From: Parasponia andersonii
Taxonomy: Eukaryota > Streptophyta > Magnoliopsida > Rosales > Cannabaceae
Length of the DNA: 64,000 nt
Assembly: GCA_002914805.1 (NCBI GenBank)
Contig: JXTB01000261.1
Coordinates: forward strand, 283,166 to 347,165
Reading direction: 5' to 3'
A model generated the notes under the pieces. It made no database searches. It saw only the letters and a list, made by a program, of their open reading frames with translations, and had not been told where the DNA came from. The position numbers and the translations under genes are program-made. Shown here piece after piece: positions 12,172 through 24,000 of the stretch; positions within the stretch are counted from its first letter, which is position 1, and the number at the start of each line of letters is the position of its first letter.

Positions 12172-13882
12172 GTAGCAGTACTCAGTGCTGCATTTATATA
12201 TAACTTTATATGGCTCTTTTTTGTTGGTTGAGATCTTTCAGTTGATGAAGAAAGATCAACTAATTATTCTTCACCTTGTCTTTAAGTGGTTCCTAGTTTT
12301 CCTGTTTGGACGACACGTCCTTGATATAAAAATTCGTATTTACTTTGTAGGGTGCTAGTTCTTGTCGTTTCTTGTCAGTTTTGCATGCTCCAAACTCTTT
12401 CACCACAAGAAAATACACAATTGGGAATACCAACATACTAATGTTTGGTCCTTCTGTATTTGGTTTCAAGATATCAGGAATTTTACCAGGATGCACTTTG
12501 TAGTAAAATTTGTTGGTGAAATTAGAAGCAATTGCAAGTGTTAAGAAAAAGCAATTTTCAAAATCAGGTGAGTGAGGGAACTTGGGCTCTAAGGAAGGAT
12601 GCCGGTTTGGTTGGTGGTTGCTACCGATTTGATTTATGATGGATTAGCGGACTTTCTTAACTGGCCGGGGGAGTTTACTGTTGGTTAGATGCTAATGATG
12701 CCTAAAAAGTGGGACGATGATAAACAAATAGAGCTTTGTTCCAATGCACAAATGAATTATTTATTAATTGGGGATACTTTACCTAATCACAGAGGTTAGG
12801 AACTGACAGAGAAAGACGGTCTCTCGAGGTATAGTCTCCTTGGGAAGCTTTGACAAAAATAAGAGACAATAATTAGGGAAATACTGAGTAAAGTTTTACA
12901 CATTTTTTTCAAAGAACATGGTTGGTGTTAATTTCTGTTGACGTACAATTTTTTTTCACTTTTTTAAGCAACAATTACAAATGCATTCTTTAGCCATCAA
13001 CACTACACTAGTAAATGATCCGAGTATGATTTTACACCACATTTTCATGTGTAACAATTTCTTCATAATTATAACATTGACCAAAATTGTCACGTCACGA
13101 ATGGATTTCATTTAATGACTAAGAGACCTGGGGAAAAAGGAAGAAAAAAAAATTTCATTTAATGAATAAGAGAACTGGGAAAAAAGAAAGAGAAAAAAAA
13201 ACTTGAAAGACGATATGATTCGAATTTTATCTGGTTGTATTTTGTATTTATCCAGTTTATTTTTATTTTTATTTTCTTCGAGAAAAAATCATCGACGAGT
13301 TAAGGACAACTGTATATTGACGGTCACCGACTTATAATTGCGTATCTGATTTTATTTTTTTTTTATTTTCTTGGACTATTGTGGTACCGTCAACCGTGTA
13401 GTGTACAACCTGTTTTATGTTTAAATATGGCAAGCATAATACCTTTTGACACGCTTCATAGCATGATTCATAAGCCGTAGTGTACCAAAAGAGTGCCTTA
13501 ACACAACGTCACAACCCGTTAAAGGAAAAAAAAAAAAAATGAGAGTATTGTAATTTAGTTTTATGAACTAACAAACAGTACAAATATGTAAAGATTGCGC
13601 CCGAAAGTACAGCATTAAAGTTGTTCCCTTTCTTAATAAAGCCGGAATATGGACAAAAAGTCTAAAACTTATTGATGATTTTTCCCCCCTTTTATTTGTC
13701 TTAAGAAATATACCAAAATGCCTCAAATATGTAAATTTTAGGAAAAAAGCTCTTTTTTTTTTCCTTTCCCCCCCCCCCCCCCCCGAAGCTAAGTGAATTC
13801 CTTGCAAGCTTCCTTAGACTTGTTTGAATAACAGTACCAAATAAATAAATCTCAGAAGGAAAAAAGCATGCAAGTCTAAAAT

Positions 13883-13931
<49 letters not shown>

Positions 13932-13970
13932 TCTTTCATTTTTTAAGAGTTTTTGTCTGCTTGGCTCCTA
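12172..13970. other. Intergenic region, nothing coding recognised
   Basis: AT-rich DNA with poly-A/T tracts. The somewhat GC-richer piece at 12580-12740 has no sustained reading frame. A run of 17 C residues lies at 13768-13784 and a TC dinucleotide repeat at 13885-13930. Confidence 0.55.
13768..13930. repeat. Poly-C run and TC microsatellite
   Basis: Seventeen consecutive C residues at 13768-13784, then about 22 TC units at 13885-13930. Both are seen directly. Confidence 0.95.
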
Positions 13971-13973
13971 TGT

Positions 13974-14415
13974 TATTGGCAGATTGGCAAAGTAGACTCT
14001 GAGTTATTGTTTTTCGACAATTAGGTACTTAGATTTTAAAACTTTAGCAATTAAATCCTTATTTTTTTGTTTATTGATGTTAAAGTTTTTATCAAATTGA
14101 ACGTATATGAGTGAAAAAAATTGGTACTTCACTGACATAGATTCATTTGGATTGTGAATTATTTTCTTTCTAATTCTAACTAGTGTCAACAAAATATTAA
14201 TTTTGACATTTAAAAAAATACTCAATTTTTTTTTTAATGATATCGTGGTTTGAGGAAATGATCTTTATACTTCAACGTTAGAAATAGGCATGATTATTGA
14301 TCATTATCTAACATTTCAACAATCACTAACGAAAAGTATTTAATTGTCAAGATTTTAAAACTTTAAAACTCGATTGTCCCAAAAAAATAGTGGCCACTTT
14401 GCCAATTGCCAATCA
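13974..14415. mobile_element. MITE-like element with ~85 bp inverted ends
   Basis: The left end reads ATTGGCAGATTGGCAAAGT. The right end on the opposite strand reads ATTGGCAATTGGCAAAGTGG. Inward, both arms continue with CGACAAT/GGACAAT, ATTTTAAAACTTT/GTTTTAAAATCTT and CAATTAAATCCTT/CAATTAAATACTT in the same order. The ~440 bp body has no coding capacity, so this fits a miniature inverted-repeat element. Superfamily and target-site duplication were not determined. Confidence 0.6.
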
Positions 14416-14447
14416 TATAGGGGCCAAACATAATGCGAAAACCCTTT

Positions 14448-14483
14448 TTTTTTTTTTTAATAATAGAAAAAATAATAATGAAA
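14448..14483 (+). repeat. 36-base sequence repeated at the edge of the 20.0 kb gap
   Basis: T11 followed by AATAATAGAAAAAATAA and TAATGAAA is identical to 19983-20018, which directly abuts an N run. It lies just downstream of the MITE-like element. Confidence 0.9.
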
Positions 14484-14750
14484 GAAAAGAAGTCTAAATG
14501 AGCAGAATTACAGCTCCAACCAAAGGCCCAGCTGTATAAAGCCATAGAAGGCCCGCCCACTTGATCATATCCATACAATCATCAAAACTCGATCCCTGTC
14601 AATTAGATTTACATCCCACACAGAGGGGGGAAAAAAATTTACAGATTCTTCACAAACTCAATCTAAAGTGCTCCTTTTAACAATCACAGAATCTAAAAAA
14701 GTAGCTTTTTTGGCATAATCTCATTTTCCAGAACCGTCACGAGCTTTATC

Positions 14751-14785
14751 CTCTTCTTCTTCTTCTTCTTCTTCTTCTTCTTCTT
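14751..14785. repeat. TTC trinucleotide microsatellite
   Basis: About eleven TTC units, placed ~115 bases before the chosen start of the EEP/EF-hand gene and so probably in its leader or proximal promoter. Confidence 0.9.
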
Positions 14786-14899
14786 TCATCCATATCAAAC
14801 AGTTGCTATCAAAGATCTTGAAAATGGTGTTTTTTCATCTCTTTTTTTTTTTTTTATTGTTTTCTTAATTTTTATTACGAACGGGGGAAAGGGTTGTTA

Positions 14900-17800
14900 A
14901 TGTCGTTTCTGGGTATTCAGGTGGCTGTGTCAAATCATGATATGGAATCAAGAGTCCCAAGTAGCAGTTTCCCATTGGTGTCATCAGTGGCGGAACCGGA
15001 GCCGGAGTTAGAGCCAGAGACGGAGCAAGAGGCCGTGTCTTGCTTATTATCTTGTACTACTTTCAATATCTTGGCTCCCATTTACAAAAGACTCGACCAA
15101 CAGGTATTATCTTCTCGAACTTTTGTACTCGTCGATGAGTTCTTTTTTTCACTAATTTTTTTTCCTTTTTCTTAGTTATTTGATGGGTATGAGTGAAACA
15201 GAATCAAAGCCTTCGTGAGAGTGAGTTCAGAGCGTTCTGGCTGGCGAGGAACCAGAGAATTATAGATTGGCTGTTTTATGAGGCATCTTCTATTATATGT
15301 TTACAGGTGATTTTATATGAACCCTTTTGCTCCAATAGCTTTGTAGTGTACTAAATAAATGAACTCTACTAGGATTTTAAGGGCCATGGCCTTGGACAAA
15401 ACAAAGTGTGTTTTGCTAACTAGCTCATTTTTGTGGGAATAGGAGTTCTGGGTTGGGAATGAAGAACTTGTGCGTATGTACTTGGAGAGGCTTAATGATG
15501 CAGGCTATACAACCTTCAAGCTTGCAAGAACCAACAACCGTGGTGATGGTACATTCTTGTGCTTGACTGATCCCATTGTGTTATCTCTATTCGATGTGTT
15601 TCCTGGAATCTATGAATTTTAGTTCCTTCTGATTACTTGTGGGCATGTCTAATAATCCGTAATGCGAAGAATCGTAAAGGAGAATTGTAGGAGAGGAATG
15701 AGAAGGAATAAAGCATTAAGCTATTCCTTCCTAATTTAACTTACCATGTAAGGGATTCACCACAACTTGTTTCCTTTTGTGTAAGTAAACTCATGAATGG
15801 AGGGGAGAGGAAACACTGCCGTCATTTCCAATCCCTTTAAGGTCCACTACGCATTAAACATCTTCTAGTCTTTCCAGTCAGTCCTTTGATTGATTGAGTT
15901 GGCACTGTAATTTTAATTTCCAGTCAGTTGGGTTTACTCCATCAGTTGTCTTCAACATAAGTGTTTTTCTGTGTTGGCCTCTTTACACTGATCTTTAAGT
16001 TAAAGTTGAATTACATAGGTTTTTGTTACTATTAAATTTCATTATGACTAAAAAACAGGCTTAAGTGAGCTTTTGTGATTATTAGTTAGTGGTCTTACTG
16101 AGAGACATTGTGTGTGGGTATACAGGGCTGCTGACTGCTGTACATAAGGACTACTTAAAGGTTCTAAACTACCGTGAGTTGCTGTTTAATGACTTTGGGG
16201 ACCGTGTTGCTCAATTGTTGCACGTTCAGTTAAATGTGCCCCTTTGGCTAAACCAAAGAACCAATTTTGAACGAGACATTCTTATTGTGAACACCCACTT
16301 GTTATTTCCACATGATTCCAGTCTGTGTATAGTAAGATTGCATCAGGTACTCGACGTTTCCTTCTAATTACTTATTTGTAGTTCAGTACCTGGTTGCCGC
16401 ACTAGCAGTTATCCTCAGCTAAGGGTGTCATATATGTCTTTAAGCAGGTTTACAAAATTTTGCAATATGTGGAATTGTATGAGAGAGAAAATCAGCTCAA
16501 TCCCATACCCATCATGCTCTGTGGGTGAGTTTCCTATCTTGCATTCTTTAATTTGTTTCCTGAATAATTTTGTCATGGATACATAGAAAACCAAGATCCT
16601 TCAGTTGGAAAGTTGGAAGCTAGCTTAGCTTGTGAAGTCATGTGGTGTTTCACAATTTAATTGAGTTCTAAACTCGCCTTGAACAAAGAGTGGAGGGGTA
16701 TAGGGGATGGTGTAATGGTCAAATGGTGTCCTTTATCTAGATCTTCACCTTCCTTGTCGCCTGCTCACTGGCAAATGAGCCTGATATTATAAATGTTATT
16801 TTGTTTTTTTTTCCCCCCTCTGTATGGGGGATGATATAATAGCATTCTTAGATATTCACCTTACTGTCACCCGCCTCGCTGGCAAATGAGCCTGATCTTA
16901 TAAATGTTCCTATTTTTTGTTGCTCTGCAGTGACTGGAATGGAAGCAAGCGAGGCCATGTATATAAGTTCCTAAGGTCGCAGGGATTTGAATCAACATAT
17001 GATATTGCTCATCAATATACTGACAGTGATGTAGATGCTCACGAGGTTTGTATCCGTGGATTCTAATGTTAAATTTTCAATTGGTTGTTATGGTCTCGTT
17101 GTCATCAAACCATTTATATGCTTCCTCTCTGCTTTTTATGTTATGCAGTGGGTTAGCCACCGAAATCATAGGGGAAACATCTGTGGTGTCGATTTCATAT
17201 GGCTTCGTAATCCTAATAAATCTCGTAAGCCACTGAAGACTAGTTGGGCCGAAGCAGTTTTCAGTATATTAAAGGTAATTGATTAATCAAATACTTGCAA
17301 CTCTATTTCTGACAAAATTTCTGAACTTGACTTTTGTCAGTATGGAGAGAATTTCTCTAGAAACTAGATGTAGAAAATATTCTTGGCATGGCCAAAGCCT
17401 ATAGCAACGTCAAGATACATCTAGTGAAGGGAAGTCTCAGGTGACAAATGGGAGATTCTGAGTAAAAGGTTCCTCAACTTCACTATTTTCTCGTCGTCCC
17501 TTGTCGCTTGTATTTGTTTTCAGTTAGGGGCATGAAATTTTCAGTCTCTTAGCCACTAAAGGTTTTGATTAATAATGCTGTTGGGACCATATGGATGCTG
17601 ATGATGTTTTTGTTCTGGTTTTCAGTATCAGCTCCGGAAAGCTTCGATGACTGAATTCGATGCGTTTGCTTTTCTGAAGGGTGACAACCATGGTGAACTT
17701 ATTACATGCTCGGCTTTCCTTGAAGCACTCCGCCAGGTTCAGTTAATTGAAGAAAAGAGGTTACCAATTTAAGATTGAACAATTTCATTGAAGGATAACA

Positions 17801-18589
17801 TTTACATGTGTTTTGCTCTTGCAGGTAAATTTGACTGGTGTACCATCTGGACTGAGTTTCCAAGAAACAAGGGATCTCTGGGTCCAAGCAGACATTGATG
17901 GAAATGGTGTCATAGACTATGAAGAATTTAAGGTAACTTACTCTCCATATCTCCCTCTACTCCCAATTGTTTACTTGCAGTAGCCAAGCCCTCCTATTTA
18001 TAGTTCATCTGTTACCCTTGCCCATCAGGAAACTCTCTTTTTCTTTATTTTCATTTTATTTTATTTTTTGGGTTTTTTTTTTTGGGGGGGGGGGGGAATA
18101 GTTGCGGAATCTATGCTTCTCTAAAACAAATGAATTAAACCTGGGTCGATCTATTCTCAATTACTTCATGATTCCGGATAGACAAACCAAAGTGTCATGA
18201 AACAAAGTTCTATTCTCTTTTGTTATTCTTCACTACTGTTACATCTATATGGCTTGTTGCAACATGTCTTAATTTGAAATGCCTGTCAATCTTAAGATTT
18301 TTCTTGCGCGTTGATATTGTAGCAAAGGATATGGAGTGCAACATTGTTGGATCGGGAGGGACAAGAGGAGGACTACAATGGGAATTTAGATGGCTCTAAA
18401 CAAAGCACTGAGGAGGGAACAGCCCTTGGATTCAAAGTGAAGAATGCAGCTCTCTTTCCTCGTGAGGTGGAGAAGGGACTGTGGCCTGAGCATTACTCTC
18501 TTTCTGATCATGCTCGTCTCACTGTTGTGTTTTCACCGGTAAAGGTGCAGTGTTCTCAGTCAAGAAGGCACTGTTTAGGAACAAATTAG
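14900..18589 (+). CDS. Endonuclease/exonuclease/phosphatase-domain protein with EF-hand (CCR4/nocturnin class)
   Basis: Ten exons join in frame: 14900-15103, 15202-15306, 15443-15548, 16126-16346, 16448-16524, 16931-17045, 17149-17274, 17626-17736, 17825-17932 and 18323-18589; 479 residues. All expected active-site elements are visible: N56 in TTFNILAP, E104 in ICLQEFW, H196 in VNTHLLF, D239/N241 in CGDWNGS, D290 in GVDFIW and S452-D-H454 near the end. A canonical EF-hand loop DIDGNGVIDYEE (378-389) is inserted between the EEP core and its final SDH motif. Family knowledge: this matches the Arabidopsis 'calcium-binding endonuclease/exonuclease/phosphatase' type (At5g54130); relatives are deadenylases or phosphoesterases, but substrate is not known to me. 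The start is uncertain: ATGs at 14900 and 14942 are possible, and an ATG at 14824 could be spliced directly onto 14921. Residues 20-48 are acidic and weakly conserved in type. Confidence 0.9.
16697..16908. repeat. Imperfect tandem duplication in intron 5 of the EEP/EF-hand gene
   Basis: Segments at about 16697-16798 and 16820-16908 share the order GGGGATG, TAGAT(C/A)TTCACCTT, GTC(G/A)CC, then CTGGCAAATGAGCCTGAT and TTATAAATGTT. A T/C-rich spacer separates them. Confidence 0.8.
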
Positions 18590-19145
18590 TACGAAAAAAG
18601 AAGGGAAAAAAAAGGGGAAAACAAAAAAGAAAAAAAGAAGTAGACACTTGAAGCTCTGCAGATGAATGAAAAAGAATGGAGCTTGTATTATATGTGTACA
18701 GGCACGGCGCACGGCAAATCCCATCTGGGATTACTCGTTATTTGCTTGGTTTATATGTGCATTTTTCACGGCCCAATAATGAAAGACAGCTATTTAAGGT
18801 GCATGAATTCTGTGTTAGCAGTATTGAAACTGACTTTTGTTTCAGCCTCAAGCCAATATTTTTCAGGCAGAGAGAGGCTTGTGATAGAAATACCTCATTG
18901 CAGGATATTATTTGGTTTCAGCTAAGTTTGTCACATTAAATTTGTTACTTGTTCTTAGACAAATAAGCCTATCCTTTAACCATTTTCCATTATCTGGGTG
19001 TATGAAATTAGTATTTAGTAGATCCGAGTACCTCTCTAGCCTCCATAAATATCAGTATGTTACAAGAGCAATTTTAGTACCGCTCTCTTCTTTACATGTG
19101 GCATTATTGAGTCTTCATGCCAAGCATCCATTTTTTTTTTTTTTA

Positions 19146-19186
<41 letters not shown>

Positions 19187-20450
19187 CTTGAGTTTTTGGC
19201 GGGTAATTTCATTCACTAGCAATATCTATAGAAGCCCACCACCCCTTGGCTTTTCAAAATGATTAATCAAAGTAGTAAAGTATATCCATTAAAAAAAAAA
19301 AAACATTAGAGAAGTATAAATGTGAGGCCTTAACTTTAATTATTCCAAGCAACTGAAGAGATCACTATGAGTGCGACCTTTAAGTTTGAAACATGTAAAC
19401 GTGGATGTATATTGAGAGGAGCACAGGGAAGTGGGGACTAACATTGAAAGGAAGTATAACAGAACAAAGAAAAAAAGGTTGGCCGGAAAGTGAACTGATT
19501 ATGATATTCAGTTATACGGATTGGAAAATGAACACAATTTGACACAAGTGGGGTGGAGGGCCTCGATCAAACTTGGGGGTCACGGTTTTAAAGTTTGGAA
19601 TTTTCTAGAATGTAGGGCTGAAACACTCGCGTAGAACTTGCTTGAATTCAATTTCAGTTTTTCTTTTTGTTTTTTAAACAGAAAATTATTATTTTTTTTT
19701 TTGGAAGCGTACTTGACAATCTTGTTTATAAAATTTGTTACCAAAAATTAAAAAAAAAATGATGGCAAAAAATTTTTAATACTTTTTTTTTTTTGAAAAG
19801 AACTTTCGAAAACAGAAAAATATACAAATATTTGTACATAAATAAATATGTATATACATATATCAATATAAGTTTATATGACTTTATCATTTGTTATTTA
19901 CACTTTTTTGGTTTTAGAAATAAGTAATAAAATAAAATTTACTAAGAATATCTTGATTTTAAAAATTGAAAACTAAAACAAATTTTTTTTTTTAATAATA
20001 GAAAAAATAATAATGAAANNNNNNNNNNNNNNNNNNNNNNNNNNNNNNNNNNNNNNNNNNNNNNNAATCTCTAGTTTTAATTTGTGCAAGATTAGACATT
20101 TAAATTTAAAATCTCTTCAATGTAGAGAATCAACAAAAAAAATTCTGAATGGGATTATTTCAGACGTCAAGTAATTAATATATTAAAAATAACTTAAAAT
20201 TACTAGTACGAACGAAAAAGTATAATATAGAGGTTGGATTTATTCTACACAAAACCATTTTTGAGGATATTATTTTTTACAATTAATCCTTTAAAAAAAT
20301 TAACTTTTTTACTTTTAACTGGCAGCAAGTCTGATGTGAAAATGACAACATTTTATTCTCAAGATCACAAACATCCAAAATAGAAAACGTCATTTTAGAG
20401 TGAGAAAAAAAATAATAAAATGAAATAAAAGCGATCATTTGACGCGGTTA
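18590..20450. other. Intergenic region between the EEP gene and NAC1
   Basis: The first few hundred bases are the 3' untranslated region of the EEP gene. A GT microsatellite lies at 19152-19184. From about 19400 the sequence resembles stretches upstream of the other NAC copies (GGAAAATGAACACAATT and GGAATTTTCTAGAATGTAG words), so it is probably part of the duplicated NAC unit. An N gap follows at 20019-20065. Confidence 0.55.
20019..20065. other. Assembly gap (47 N)
   Basis: Run of undetermined bases. The sequence immediately before it is an exact repeat of 14448-14483, so the join could be wrong or the gap could hide a repeat. Confidence 0.95.
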
Positions 20451-20530
20451 AAGCCCTGTAGATTATAGTAGCTAAACTAGAGTCTTCCGCACAGTACACA
20501 CACGGTTTGAGCTGATGGGCTCCACTCATC

Positions 20531-20842
20531 CGACGTGGCAAAATAAAACCACGTGTCATCACCTGAGTGAATTTTAAGACAACTTATTAGCGAAGCCAAA
20601 GACTTCACTGTTTGATGATCAACTCAAGTCAACCTGTACGGAAATTCCAAGTAACATAATATTTACATAAATTCATTTAGGAATATTGCAAGACCTTTGC
20701 CTTGCACGTGTTCCATTGATTATTATTTTCTATAAAAATCTTTATCTCCATTCCACGCCACTCCTGGCCTGGAGGCTCACTCACTCTTTATACTGAGACT
20801 CAGAGACTGAAGAGTTGAGATATATATATATATATATATATA
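20531..20842 (+). promoter_or_regulatory. NAC1 promoter region: ACGTGGC, G-box, W-box-like site, TA repeat
   Basis: CGACGTGGC at 20531-20539 and the G-box CACGTG at 20550-20555 are ABRE/G-box-type sites. A reverse-strand TTGACT W-box core lies at 20627-20632 within GATCAACTCAAGTCAACC. The same order is present upstream of the decayed third NAC copy and partly upstream of NAC2. A TTTATA box lies near 20787, and a (TA)n run at 20821-20842 falls in the probable leader. Known factors for such sites are bZIP (ABA or unfolded-protein response) and WRKY proteins; regulation itself is inferred. Confidence 0.5.
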
Positions 20843-21028
20843 AGAAAGAATAAAAATACAGAGAGAGACCAAAACCCAATTTATGGCTAAAACCTCTTAC
20901 TTTCATGCTGTTTCAGCTCCCGTTTCTGCTTCTTCATCATGAATCTTTAATACCCAGCTCGCCATTTTTGTACCCCATTCATTTTCTTACTTCCAAAAAA
21001 GGAAAAAAAAGAGCCAGAAGAAAAAAAA

Positions 21029-24000
21029 ATGGGTAGCAACGCAGTAGTATTGCCATCGAATTTGCCTGTGGGGTTCAGATTCAGTCCCACAGAAGAGGAG
21101 GTAATCGGTCACTATTTGAGGTTGAAGATTCTGGGAATGGATTCCGAGGTCGACCCTGTCATGGCCGAGGTCGATTTCTACGAGTCGGATCCTTGGGATT
21201 TAACTAGTATGTCTGGCTGTACATATTTCTTTCTTAGTGTTCTTGCTTGGGTTTTACGTAACATATACATATGTATATATATTAAGATTCTGTGTTTTGG
21301 GTTTTGTGGGTTTGTTAAAATTTCAGGTCAATCGAAGATCGAGTCGAGTGATCCGGTGTCGTGGTTCTTCTATCGCCGAAAATACAAGTACTCCAAAAGT
21401 ACACGGTCAAACAGGAAGACCAAAACAGGGTCCTGGAAGATCACCGGACAGGATCACAAAATCAAATGTCGAGCAACCAAAGGTTTCATTGGTGGCAAGA
21501 GGGTTTTGGTCTTCCAACCAGGTCCTAGTGCTCCTGGCAAAGGGACTTATAATTGGGTCATGCATGAGTATTATCTTGAACCTGATAATACTTTTCCTAA
21601 CCAGGTTGGTTTAACTCCTATCTCTCTCTCTTTATAAGATGGTGTTTTGACACAATTCATAATTTTCTTTTGTGGGTGATGTTGCATTATCAATTCCATT
21701 ATGGATTTTTTATTTGCTACTACTACTTCATTTTAGTTGTTTAAGAATGTTAGTCCAATTTATGAATTTTGTGGTTTTTGTTTTCCCTATGCATGCACTA
21801 GATTGATTGATTCTCTGGAAATAAATGGATTGAGATTGGTTTTTATTAAAAGTTCTGGTATGGGCTTTGGGCATGTCCCAGGTTCAAGTTTTGGAAAGAA
21901 AACTGCAGTGGGACATCCATTAACTACTATTCTTTCCATAATTTGAATGATGATTGGTTATTACATACATGGTATATTTTCTTTACTCATTCATAATGAA
22001 AAAGAGTTGTAAGGAAAAAAGTTTGGAGAGAAATAAGAAGGAATCAAAAATTGAGTTTATCCCTGCCCAATTTGCTAATTATATGAGAGATTCATTAAAA
22101 TTTGTCTTAAATGTGTAAATGAATAGATGAATGGATGGGAAAGAGAAAACTTGCATCTTTTCTATTATCATGACAGTCTATTACAGAACAGTAAACATGG
22201 CTACTGTTCTTAAGATCCAGCCTTTCTTCTCTTTCCTAGGTCTCAAAATGCATGTGCAACAACCCAGATCATTGTTGGTCCTCGTAAGAAAGTGCAAACG
22301 TTTATTTGTTTCCTTGATGAATGAGAGAAAATTATGGAAATCCATTAATGATCTGATATATAAGCTGTGTCTTTTCAATAAGCTCATTGACAATTAGCTA
22401 TTCTTAGCGCTTGTAATATTGGCTTTGCAAGGTTCTACACCTTGAATTCGTGCGTTTCTTGGTTCTTGAAATTTTGCAGAGGGAATATGTTGTTTGCCGC
22501 TTGGAGCGCAAACCTGATGAGAAGAGACAGAAGGCAGTTACAGACTGTTGTAACGGTGAATCAAGTGGCAACATAATGCCTTTGGCAGCACCTGCTGCAA
22601 TTCTTGAGGCAAGACAAATAAGCAATGCTCTTTTTTACATTTTTGGATATCAAGTTACTCATATAAATTGCAGAAGTGAATCTAATCCTGACCATGTGCT
22701 TGTTTATGTTTCATGACTTCAGGGACTTGGTTACAATGAAGTGAGTCCTGAATCTTTCCCGCGACCAATATGCTCACCAGATTATGCATCAGAAGACTAT
22801 GCCACGAATTTTGCGAATTCACTTATTGTTGACCCTGAAGAAAACAACTGTGCAGTAACAATGGACAATCATTTCAATAACTCCAGTCTGAGAGCTTCAT
22901 CAAAGAGGTCGAATTTTCGAGATGGTCTATTTAGCAGTGACACAGACATTGAAGGAGGCAATCAACGGGTAAAGAGATACCGTCCATTGGCTGTTGGATA
23001 GTTAATCCAATAGCTAATGGACCTATAGGAGAATATCATTCGGTGATTTTGTAATAATGTGCCTCATCACTCACATCATTACAAAGGATCCAAATGGTAT
23101 TCTCCTATAGAATTTTCTTTTCCCCTTTTTTAGTGTCCATATTTCCTCGAATCAATTTTAATCTGCTAATAGCAGTTTTCCAAAGACATGACACCTGAGT
23201 TCTAAAAATGCTAGTTAAAATCTTAATAGTAATAAGATCACTGATCACATTAGCTAATAGCAACCAAGATTTGCCAAATTAAGTCTCGAATGGAAGAGAA
23301 AGTTTGTTTTATGAAGAAAGGAGGGATTGCTTCCTAAGAACATAGTCTGCAATAGTAGCCAAATTAAAGGTCCCTTTGCCTTAGAGAAACTTCAACAGTC
23401 AAAGATTCATGAAGAGTTCTGTAGGGATTCGAAGATTTCCCAAGGGCAACGTGACACTGTCAGGTTTTCTTTTCCCCGGAGACCCAAGGCAAAGGAGGGT
23501 TCAAATCATGATAAGCACCAGCTGCATTCAGATACCACCTGAAGGAGATTCGCATCGAACATGGTATCCCTCACACTAGGAGAAAGGACAAGTGTTCTAG
23601 TAACCTGACATTTTATTTACATCTCTTTAATAAAATAATTTGTAAAATGAAAATATGAGCTATCTTGATTTCTTGCTGGGTCAAATTTTCATACATTTGT
23701 TGCCTGGGGAACTTCTTTAAATTGTCTTTCATTTTTTTTTTTTTTTCTCCCTTCTTTTGTTTAAAAACATCAGAAGGCTTACAATGTTGCTCGTTTCTGT
23801 GTAGCAGTATTTCCAATCATTACAAGATTCAGGCTCGTTTGATTCACCTGGTGGCTCAAAGAAAGTCCGGCACCTGAAAATGGCCAAAACACCAATTGAA
23901 ACTCTACATACTTCTACTGTTGACAATGCCATACGGGAAACAATTGTTAATCAGTTGTTCGAAGAGAATGCTTCCTCTGACGACTCAACTGCCTATGTAG

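Noticed and set aside
12580..12800. GC-richer stretch suggesting a gene fragment
   Set aside because: All frames are broken by stops and no protein similarity was recognised.
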